Below, piece after piece: positions 1 through 4,961 of a stretch of DNA of 10,556 bases. Positions within the stretch are counted from its first letter, which is position 1; every line of letters starts with the position of its first letter. Below the pieces are notes generated by a model. That model worked only from the letters and a program-made list of their open reading frames with translations. It had not been told where the DNA came from and did no database searches. The translations under genes and the position numbers were made by a program. Location: assembly GCA_900543295.1 (NCBI GenBank), contig UQQY01000069.1:1-10556 (forward strand), given 5' to 3'. This DNA is from an uncultured Oscillospiraceae bacterium (lineage in GTDB: Bacteria > Bacillota > Clostridia > Oscillospirales > Ruminococcaceae).

Positions 1-719
1 CCATACGAATAAAGCGGATAAGAGTTCGGATAAGGGTGCGTGGAGACAAAATCAAGAGGAAGGTTTTTTTCTTCACAGAAAGCAAGAAAGTCCTTGATCC
101 ATGGACTTTCCACCGTGTCCGAGCTGGAGGTTGCCGGTCCGCCGACACGCAGGCTTTTCTCCACCTTTTTGATTGCGAGCGCCGTTGATTCGTACAATGT
201 AAAATAATCCTGCTGCGTACCGGACCAGAAGGGGGAGATATTCGCTTCGTTCCATACTTCGAAATACCATTTTTGAACTTCACCGCGTCCGTATCGGCGG
301 ATACAGTGCCGGACAAGCTCTGATACAAGCGCCTCCCACTTTTTCAGATCAGCCGGCGGCGTTACATTGCCCTTCCACCAAAAAATGGTCTGCTCTCCGG
401 AGCGCATGGCTGTTGGCGTGAAGCCCAGCTCCAGTATGGGCCGCAGGCCAATACTTAAAAGGAAGTCAAACAGAGAATCGACATACTGCCAATTATACTG
501 TGCGTTTCCCGATTCGTCCTCGCGGTATACCATCATTTCATCGTTGAAAATGCCGTGGAACCGGATATACTCAAATCCAATTTCGCGCTGAACCTGGATT
601 AGCTGTTCCCGCCACGCTGCGTACATTCCTTCGTGGGCTCTGCCTGCGGTGATTAGCCGGTTCCAATGCGGCTGATATATGATTCCTGTTTTAGCTGTAG
701 AGATTTGAATGGTTTTCAT
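1..719 (-). CDS. GH39-type beta-xylosidase-like glycoside hydrolase (N-terminal part, cut by window edge)
   Basis: The 239 codons visible encode a (beta/alpha)8-barrel glycosidase resembling family GH39, whose known members are retaining beta-xylosidases and alpha-iduronidases. Diagnostic stretches are YIRFHGIFND (residues 51-60), LRPILELGFTP (92-102) and WYFEVWNEAN (151-160). In the last, E158 sits where the GH39 acid/base glutamate follows W-N, close to its position in characterised xylosidases. STHPYP (226-231) is the conserved strand after it. The nucleophile half lies outside the window. There is no signal peptide, so the protein is probably cytoplasmic and acts on imported oligosaccharides. 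Two in-frame ATGs lie at 725 and 719; AAAGGAG (727-733) is 7 nt from the ATG at 719 but only 1 nt from the other, so 719 is chosen. It lies downstream of the LacI-family gene in the same direction, with its own promoter and operator. The family call is firm; xyloside as substrate is inferred. Confidence 0.85.
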   Translation of the reverse strand, partial: MKTIQISTAKTGIIYQPHWNRLITAGRAHEGMYAAWREQLIQVQREIGFEYIRFHGIFNDEMMVYREDESGNAQYNWQYVDSLFDFLLSIGLRPILELGFTPTAMRSGEQTIFWWKGNVTPPADLKKWEALVSELVRHCIRRYGRGEVQKWYFEVWNEANISPFWSGTQQDYFTLYESTALAIKKVEKSLRVGGPATSSSDTVESPWIKDFLAFCEEKNLPLDFVSTHPYPNSYPLYSY

Positions 720-737
720 ATGCATACTCCTTTGACG

Positions 738-765
738 GCCATATAGAAATGGGTTTCTATATGGC
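738..765 (-). promoter_or_regulatory. Perfect 12-bp inverted repeat in the leader of the GH39 gene
   Basis: GCCATATAGAAA (738-749) and its exact complement TTTCTATATGGC (754-765) flank a 4-base loop. The element ends 4 nt before the Shine-Dalgarno sequence. In RNA it would be a stable leader hairpin; in DNA it could be an operator for a second regulator. No U-tract follows, so it is not an intrinsic terminator. The repeat is directly visible; its role is unknown. Confidence 0.5.
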
Positions 766-815
766 TTAAAATAAAACCCGACAACGGTGGTGCATTGTTC
801 GGGACAATTACTCTG

Positions 816-828
816 CAAACCGGATTCA
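816..828. promoter_or_regulatory. Possible second, imperfect LacI-type operator
   Basis: CAAACCGGATTCA shares the AAACCGG core with the perfect palindrome at 844-855. The two centres are 28 bp apart, and this copy lies further into the predicted leader of the GH39 transcript. It may be an auxiliary site, but a single half-conserved copy could be chance. Confidence 0.3.
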
Positions 829-843
829 GAAGCTATATTTGCG

Positions 844-855
844 GAAACCGGTTTC
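844..855. promoter_or_regulatory. LacI-family operator-like palindrome controlling the GH39 gene
   Basis: GAAACCGGTTTC is a perfect 12-bp palindrome with the central CpG typical of LacI/GalR operators. It lies just downstream of the predicted start of transcription (about 862, minus strand) of the GH39 gene, a position that suits repression by blocking RNA polymerase. The adjacent LacI-family gene is the natural candidate regulator. It also fits most of the CcpA cre consensus except the outermost bases, so catabolite control is an alternative. Confidence 0.55.
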
Positions 856-868
856 TGTGTTGCCTTTA

Positions 869-897
869 ATCATACTACATCTGTGGAAAAAAGTCTA
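869..897 (-). promoter_or_regulatory. Sigma-A-like promoter of the GH39 gene
   Basis: On the minus strand TAGACT (892-897) and TATGAT (869-874) are separated by exactly 17 bp. The -10 matches consensus at 5 of 6 positions and the -35 at 4 of 6. Transcription would begin near 862, giving a leader of about 140 nt that contains both operator-like boxes and the 12-bp inverted repeat. Confidence 0.5.
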
Positions 898-982
898 TCG
901 GCAAATATTCACAAAGCCAGGATGTCTTCTTTAATCAGACTGCACAAATATGTAAAAGGGCATCGTGTCCGACAGCGCCCTG

Positions 983-2005
983 TTACCGGGATACCGAGAT
1001 ATTCCGGCACGACTTCCGCACAATCAGCGTCGTATCCACCAAAGTATTTTCGGGTATCGCCACATCCTGCTTTTCAATCATAGCAATCAGTTTTTCGGCG
1101 GCGAGCATTCCAATCTGCTTCCGGTTTTGCCGAACAGTCGTTAGCGCGCTGTACTGGGCAACCGTAATATCGTCAAAGCTGACAAGGCTTAAATCACGCG
1201 GGATTTCAATCCCTCTGCGACGCAGTCCCGCGATCAGTCCCAGCGAAATTTCATCATAAATGCAGAATACGGCTGTCAATTCCGGGTGAGAAGACACCGC
1301 GTCTGCGATTTCCTCTCCTGCCTCGTAGCTATAGGAGCGGGCGGGAAAAATCAGCTCAGAGCGTTCCGGAAGTGCATGATTTTTTAAAAATTGCCGGTAT
1401 CCGTTCAGCCGCTGAATACTGGCTTCATTTTCTCCTGTCACAGTAATGATTCCAATATTCCGATGACCCAATTCATACAGATAGTCAAGCGCACTTTGGG
1501 CGCCTGCTGGATTATTGGAGACAACGGTAGGAACGCCTCTGTGAAATCCTTCTACCGACACCTTCGGCATGCTTAATTGCAGTAATTCCTCAAATTGTTC
1601 GGTTCGCTCCGGCGGCAGATTTTCCATACCGACCGCAAGCAGAAGACCATCCAGATTACGCGCAATGCAGTGCTCGCGATATGTCACTTCCTTCTTCCCA
1701 ATCCGGTTGCTTAAAAAAGTGATGTCGTATCCGTGATTCGCACATTCCGATTTGAAAGCATTCAATATTTCGGACAGATGCGGACTTAAAATATCGTTTG
1801 GACCGTCCAAGATCAATGTTCCAATCAGGTAGGAGCGCTTTGACAGCAGCGACTGCGCATTGATGCTTGGAATAAAATTGTATTGCTTGACCGCGGCAAG
1901 AATGGTTTCCCGTGTACCTTCGTTCACGCCTTTATATCCGTTGATGGCTTTGGAAATGGTAGAGACCGAATATCCGATCTTTTCCGAAAGCTCGTAAATC
2001 GTCAT
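983..2005 (-). CDS. LacI/GalR-family transcriptional repressor
   Basis: The 340-residue protein has the full family layout. An N-terminal HTH (residues 2-24, recognition helix in SVSTISKAING) is followed by a third helix ending NFIPS, then the hinge helix NAQSLLSKRS (49-58) that inserts into the central CpG of operators. A periplasmic-binding-protein-like sugar-sensing domain covers about 60-330, with LDGLLLAV, LGHRNIGIIT, AVFCIYDEISLG and LSLVSFDD as landmarks. An upstream in-frame TTG at 2035 has no ribosome binding site; the ATG at 2005 starts where family HTH domains start and is preceded by GGGAGGA, at a rather long spacing of about 12 nt. It sits directly upstream of the GH39 gene, and a perfect LacI-type palindrome lies between them, so it probably senses a sugar from that pathway. 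No such palindrome is seen at its own promoter. The effector is unknown. Confidence 0.93.
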   Translation of the reverse strand: MTIYELSEKIGYSVSTISKAINGYKGVNEGTRETILAAVKQYNFIPSINAQSLLSKRSYLIGTLILDGPNDILSPHLSEILNAFKSECANHGYDITFLSNRIGKKEVTYREHCIARNLDGLLLAVGMENLPPERTEQFEELLQLSMPKVSVEGFHRGVPTVVSNNPAGAQSALDYLYELGHRNIGIITVTGENEASIQRLNGYRQFLKNHALPERSELIFPARSYSYEAGEEIADAVSSHPELTAVFCIYDEISLGLIAGLRRRGIEIPRDLSLVSFDDITVAQYSALTTVRQNRKQIGMLAAEKLIAMIEKQDVAIPENTLVDTTLIVRKSCRNISVSR

Positions 2006-2048
2006 AGTGTCGTCATTCCTCCCAGCAGAATACAATTGCTTAAACTAT

Positions 2049-2077
2049 ATCATAGCACAATATGTTCAGCGGGACAA
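2049..2077 (-). promoter_or_regulatory. Sigma-A promoter of the LacI-family gene
   Basis: On the minus strand TTGTCC (2072-2077) and TATGAT (2049-2054) are 17 bp apart, with transcription expected near 2042 and a short leader. The -35 lies inside an imperfect inverted repeat, GGGACAAG (2071-2078) and CTTATCCC (2085-2092), which could bind a regulator. Confidence 0.6.
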
Positions 2078-2105
2078 GATGTGCCTTATCCCGGCGTTTA
2101 GAAAG

Positions 2106-2138
2106 AAAAGCGTCAGGATAATCTTTCCTGACGCTTTT
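2106..2138 (-). terminator. Intrinsic terminator after the ADP-ribosylglycohydrolase gene
   Basis: A perfect 13-bp stem, AAAAGCGTCAGGA (2106-2118) against TCCTGACGCTTTT (2126-2138), encloses a 7-base loop. On the minus strand it starts within the TGA stop of the gene and is followed by a U-rich run (CTTTTCTTTC). It closes the UroD-family/ADP-ribosylglycohydrolase unit and insulates the LacI-family promoter about 30 bp further on. The A-run on the other side could let it work in both directions. Confidence 0.85.
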
Positions 2139-2947
2139 CAGTTCAAACAATACCGCGCATAAAAAGAACCGAATACCTCTCGCAGGTTTGAATTGAGTCT
2201 TGCATCGCAGAAGCGGCGGATATAACAGGGAATTTCGCCGTAATATGCTTCGGCGATTCCGCCTGCGATACAGGCCATGGTATCCGCGTCGCCGCCTAAG
2301 GAGACCGCCTTGCGGACAGCGTCCTCATAATCTGTGCTTTGCAGGAAAGCCATAATCGCCGGAGGCACACTGTATGAGGTTCGCGGATCGAAGCGATAGC
2401 CGCTGCGAATCCCGTCAAGCTCTGCGTCCAGTTTGTAGGAAAACCGCCGTTCCATCCACTCGCGGATTTCCTGTTTGCTTTTCTTGTGCCGCGCCAGCCA
2501 TACTGCACCGGAGACCGCCATTGCGCCGCGTATGGCTTCCTGATGGCGATGTGTGTACATACAGCTTGCTTTTGTCTGAAGAATCGTTTGTTCAAGCGTC
2601 TGATAGGCGTATCCGATTGGGACGGCGCGCATAGCGGCGCCGTTGCCGTAGCTTTTCTGCACGGCAATCGTGTCCTGGGACGCCCAGGACGCAAACATTT
2701 CACCAAAGCCGGCGTCCGGATAGCGGGCGTAATACTGCCGGTAGCACACGGCGTATTCCATGGCGCGGCGTTTAAGCGAAAAAGCGGAGATTTGCCGATC
2801 GTTATAGAGAATCGCATCACAGACCGCCGCAGTCATAACCGTATCGTCGGTAAAACGGCTGTCCGGCAGAAGCGGGAAACGATAGTCCTTGGTGCAGCGC
2901 ACCTCATAGCAGGAACCGATGATGTCCCCATATACCGCGCCCAGCAC
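2138..2947 (-). CDS. ADP-ribosylglycohydrolase-family protein (DraG/ARH-like)
   Basis: The 269-residue all-helical protein carries the ADP-ribosylglycohydrolase signatures: GAVYGDIIGSCYE at the N-terminus (3-15), FTDDT (32-36) whose aspartates bind the metal pair, GNGAAMRAVPIG (101-112), THRHQEAIRGA (132-142), and GGDADT (218-223), the second metal-binding site. Known family members remove ADP-ribose from protein or small-molecule targets or hydrolyse related N-glycosidic bonds; the target here cannot be read from sequence. It is probably cytoplasmic. The start is GTG at 2947, with no recognisable Shine-Dalgarno sequence. It lies one codon (TAA GCA GTG) beyond the ancestral stop of the UroD-family gene and in the same frame as its ancestral tail, so translation is probably coupled. 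The frameshift upstream would move termination about 125 nt away and may lower its expression. Confidence 0.92.
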   Translation of the reverse strand: MLGAVYGDIIGSCYEVRCTKDYRFPLLPDSRFTDDTVMTAAVCDAILYNDRQISAFSLKRRAMEYAVCYRQYYARYPDAGFGEMFASWASQDTIAVQKSYGNGAAMRAVPIGYAYQTLEQTILQTKASCMYTHRHQEAIRGAMAVSGAVWLARHKKSKQEIREWMERRFSYKLDAELDGIRSGYRFDPRTSYSVPPAIMAFLQSTDYEDAVRKAVSLGGDADTMACIAGGIAEAYYGEIPCYIRRFCDARLNSNLREVFGSFYARYCLN

Positions 2948-2950
2948 TGC

Positions 2951-3076
2951 TTATCGACAGGAGACGGCGAACCTGATACGGTCATACGGCGTGTCGGAAG
3001 GAATCGAGCAGTCTGCGCCGAGAATATAGCCCTTGCTTCCGTTCGTCTCGCAGAGGCGGCGAATCTCAGCCTTTAC
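2951..3076 (-). pseudogene. Out-of-frame C-terminal tail of the UroD-family gene
   Basis: In the -1 frame relative to the preceding gene, 41 codons run on to a TAA at 2951-2953. They encode residues beginning VKAEIRRLCE and including GYILGADCSIPSDTPYDRIR. This matches the usual end of UroD-family methyltransferase-like proteins (GGYIL..DC..P.DTP). Joining it after ...GTDDE at 3076-3078 gives a protein of about 313 residues. The Cys in GADC would be the final zinc ligand. One missing G near 3076 explains the shift. No slippery heptamer is visible, so a point deletion or a sequence error is likelier than programmed frameshifting. Confidence 0.85.
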
Positions 3077-3891
3077 TCGTCATCCGTGCCTTTATATAAA
3101 ACGCCGTTTACCGTGTTGTCGAGCCCGCCCAGAATGCAGCGGACATTCGGGAAAAAGACGCGGCCCGCGTTAATGTCCATTTTTTCTACATAGACCGCCC
3201 AGTTGACGGCGGCGGCCTGGTAGTCTTTCCAGTCTTCCACATTGTTTTGATCTCCCGCCCAGCCGCAGCAGTGCAGAATATTGAAGTTTCCAAGCGTGTT
3301 GGCATAGTCGAGCGCCGCTTTGTCGGAGGGTGTGACCAGACGGCGGTAATCTGCAACGGAAAGACGGTTTTTCTCGCCGCCCTGTACACTGTAATAAATA
3401 CCGTCCACACCTGCGTCAAACAACGCTTTCATAAACATCTGCGTATCCTCTGTGATGACGTCCAGTGCGTGCATGACCGCGTCGGGATTTTCTTTGAGCA
3501 TCCGCATCACAAGCGCGTCGCCGTAGCCGGAGCGGATTGAAGAAAACGGCGCGAATACCGTATAATAAACGGGAACGTCCTTCCTGACCGCCTTTGCAAT
3601 TTCTCTTGCGCGCTCGATTTGTCCAGCATAAAACGGATGCGCAGTTCCAAGCGGCTTGAGCTTGTACCAATCCGCGGGGGTTTTGACCTCCATAGAGGCG
3701 GCGTAGTCAAAATAGCTGTCGCTCATGATTTTCATCATGTCGCATCCGCATTGCCTGAAATAGTCAATGTGAGCGTCGATGGCGCTCTGACCGGAAGCCT
3801 TTTCTCCGGTAAAGTGAAACCAGAATGCCGCCGGAATCCGATCCGGCGTACCGCCGTTCAACGCGGTCATAACACGGTCTCTTTTATTCAT
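3073..3891 (-). CDS. Uroporphyrinogen decarboxylase (UroD/MtaA)-family protein, frameshifted near its C-terminus
   Basis: As read, the frame gives 272 residues of a UroD-fold barrel: MNKRDRVMTALNGGTPDRIP at the start, VPVYYTVFAPFSS (106-118), GVDGIYYSVQGGE (161-173), HCCGWAG (207-213) and RCILGGLDN (251-259). This branch is not haem synthesis; the H-x-C at 207-209 matches the zinc motif of cobalamin- and coenzyme M-type methyltransferases, with a third ligand expected near the C-terminus. That ligand lies in the 41-residue tail now out of frame, so the protein is truncated by about 13% and probably impaired. The ATG at 3891 has AAGGAG 5 nt upstream. It is first in a unit with the ADP-ribosylglycohydrolase. 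The fold call is firm; methyl transfer is inferred, and the substrate is unknown. No corrinoid protein gene is adjacent. Confidence 0.88.
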   Translation of the reverse strand: MNKRDRVMTALNGGTPDRIPAAFWFHFTGEKASGQSAIDAHIDYFRQCGCDMMKIMSDSYFDYAASMEVKTPADWYKLKPLGTAHPFYAGQIERAREIAKAVRKDVPVYYTVFAPFSSIRSGYGDALVMRMLKENPDAVMHALDVITEDTQMFMKALFDAGVDGIYYSVQGGEKNRLSVADYRRLVTPSDKAALDYANTLGNFNILHCCGWAGDQNNVEDWKDYQAAAVNWAVYVEKMDINAGRVFFPNVRCILGGLDNTVNGVLYKGTDDE

Positions 3892-3944
3892 ATTTTCTCC
3901 TTCCTGTCCCTTCTGTACTGTGTACGCTTTCTCTATATAGGTTT

Positions 3945-3973
3945 ACTATACCGCCGGATGAAGGGAAAGTCAA
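3945..3973 (-). promoter_or_regulatory. Sigma-A promoter of the UroD-family/ADP-ribosylglycohydrolase unit
   Basis: On the minus strand TTGACT (3968-3973) and TATAGT (3945-3950) are separated by 17 bp, each one mismatch from consensus. Transcription would start near 3938, giving a leader of about 47 nt ending in AAGGAG before the ATG at 3891. No clear terminator separates it from the DUF2087 gene upstream, so read-through is possible. Confidence 0.7.
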
Positions 3974-4042
3974 TCGCCTTTTTTCCAGCTAAAGCAGTTT
4001 CAAAAGTATCCTGCTTGCCGGGGCATATGGCCAAAAGGAAAT

Positions 4043-4804
4043 TCAGCGCAGCCAATAGCGGCTTCCGTCGCGCGTGCGGTTCATGAAGCCGTATTCGATC
4101 AGGTAGCGGCGGATGGTAACGTAATCGTCGTAGATTTCAGACAGAACAGCGTTCACCTGCTTTTCGGTATAGTCTGTTTCGGGGCGGAACTGTTCTGCAA
4201 TTTTGCGCAGGATAACGATCTTCTTCTTTTCTTTTTTGGAGAAAACGCGGAGCTTGAGCGGGTCGAGAGAAGAGAAGACGGAGGAAAGGATTTTTTCGGT
4301 TTCCGCCTCTGTGATTTCATAGCGTTCGTCTGTCATTTTTGCGCCTCCATGAATGGGAATCAACTGCTCCTTTTTGGACCGGCGGCTTTCCGAAAGCCCT
4401 GTGGAGGCAAGCTCCCAGACCGCTAACAGCATTTTTGCGGATTTCGCCTTTTCGCGGAAAACAAAGCGCTGATGGCGCACCGTTGCGGCGGAGAGCTTCA
4501 GCTCCTCTGCAATTTCAGCGTCGGAAAAGCCCTCTGCAAACAGGCGGAGCAGCGTTTTTTGATGGTCGGTTAATGTGAGATAACGGGAGTCCGAGGAAAG
4601 AAGCGAAGCGAGCGCGCCGCCGTGCGCGGTTTTTACATGACGCTTTACAGCGGCCTCTGCGGTGTAAAAGCGCCCGCTGTCGGGAAAGACCTCGCCGCAT
4701 GGAAAGGCGGCGTGGCAGAAAAGGCAGCGATAGGCGTTCTCCTCCGGCAAATAGGAAAAGCCGCAGGCAAGTTCCTGCGCAGAGCAGGATTCGGGATCTA
4801 TCAT
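4043..4804 (-). CDS. Zinc-finger/HTH/DUF2087-domain transcriptional regulator
   Basis: The 253-residue protein has three parts. Residues 27-61 form a small zinc-binding region, C27-x2-C30 with H56-x4-H61. Residues 77-122 form a LuxR-type HTH (LTDHQKTLLRLFAEGFSDAEIA, then LSAATVRHQRFVFREKAK), a DNA-binding domain without an attached receiver. Residues about 170-251 form a DUF2087 domain (YTEKQVNAVLSEIYDDYVTIRRYLIEYG, ending YWLR), often found on small bacterial regulators with wHTH-like character. The order is typical of Bacillota proteins of this family; their signals are unknown. The ATG at 4804 is preceded by AAAGGGTGA at about 8 nt. It stands alone, with a perfect consensus promoter flanked by TAAAC repeats that may be autoregulatory. 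Its targets could include the neighbouring units, but no shared site was found. Confidence 0.88.
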   Translation of the reverse strand: MIDPESCSAQELACGFSYLPEENAYRCLFCHAAFPCGEVFPDSGRFYTAEAAVKRHVKTAHGGALASLLSSDSRYLTLTDHQKTLLRLFAEGFSDAEIAEELKLSAATVRHQRFVFREKAKSAKMLLAVWELASTGLSESRRSKKEQLIPIHGGAKMTDERYEITEAETEKILSSVFSSLDPLKLRVFSKKEKKKIVILRKIAEQFRPETDYTEKQVNAVLSEIYDDYVTIRRYLIEYGFMNRTRDGSRYWLR

Positions 4805-4820
4805 TAGATGTCACCCTTTC

Positions 4821-4860
4821 GTTTACATTAGTAATAAACATAATTATATATTCGTTTATT
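4821..4860. promoter_or_regulatory. Cluster of TAAAC/GTTTA repeats around the DUF2087-gene promoter
   Basis: GTTTA at 4821, AATAAAC at 4833-4839 and GTTTATT at 4854-4860 form inverted pairs. The outer pair (4833-4839 with 4854-4860) is centred exactly on the -10 element. A protein binding both arms would cover the -10 and repress transcription, so autoregulation is plausible. The surroundings are AT-rich, which raises the chance of coincidence. Confidence 0.35.
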
Positions 4861-4871
4861 AAATTTGTCAA
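4843..4871 (-). promoter_or_regulatory. Perfect consensus sigma-A promoter of the DUF2087 regulator gene
   Basis: On the minus strand TTGACA (4866-4871) and TATAAT (4843-4848) are separated by 17 bp: both hexamers and the spacer are exact consensus. Transcription should begin near 4836, leaving a leader of about 30 nt. Such a strong promoter on a regulator gene normally implies tight repression. Confidence 0.85.
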
Positions 4872-4913
4872 CTTCTTTTTAATCTCATGCGCTGAAATAT
4901 ATCGGATACGGTT

Positions 4914-4953
4914 AAAAAAGCGCGCCGCCATTTTGTAACGGCAGCGCGCTTTT
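4914..4953 (-). terminator. Intrinsic terminator after the DUF4091 gene
   Basis: AAAAGCGCGC (4916-4925) pairs with GCGCGCTTTT (4944-4953). One mismatch and three more pairs extend the stem inward (4927-4929 with 4940-4942), leaving a loop of about 10 bases. On the minus strand six T residues follow the stem. It lies 8 nt past the stop codon of the DUF4091 gene and ends the MATE-DUF4091 unit. The A/T runs on both sides suggest it may also stop plus-strand transcripts. Confidence 0.85.
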
Positions 4954-4961
4954 CGATCGTT

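Noticed and set aside
2006..2035. TTG start giving a 350-residue LacI-family protein
   Set aside because: No ribosome binding site precedes the TTG, and family HTH domains begin at the ATG at 2005.
3070..3080. Programmed -1 frameshift site in the UroD-family gene
   Set aside because: The local sequence GATGACGAGTAAAGG has no slippery X-XXY-YYZ heptamer and no obvious downstream pseudoknot. A one-base loss is simpler.
2486..3193. 235-codon open frame on the plus strand
   Set aside because: It is antisense to the ADP-ribosylglycohydrolase gene and the UroD-family tail, both well supported by family motifs. It has no ribosome binding site or domain.
3073..3891. True uroporphyrinogen decarboxylase (HemE) of haem synthesis
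   Set aside because: The H-x-C zinc-type motif and the glycan/ADP-ribosylglycohydrolase context fit the methyltransferase-like branch, and no other haem gene is nearby.
3974..4042. Terminator after the DUF2087 gene
   Set aside because: AAGCAG and CTGCTT can pair across 13 bases, but the stem is short and no T-run follows at the right place.
4515..4931. 138-codon minus-strand frame overlapping the DUF2087 gene start
   Set aside because: It is out of frame with the DUF2087 gene, runs through its promoter, and yields a Cys/Arg-rich product without motifs.
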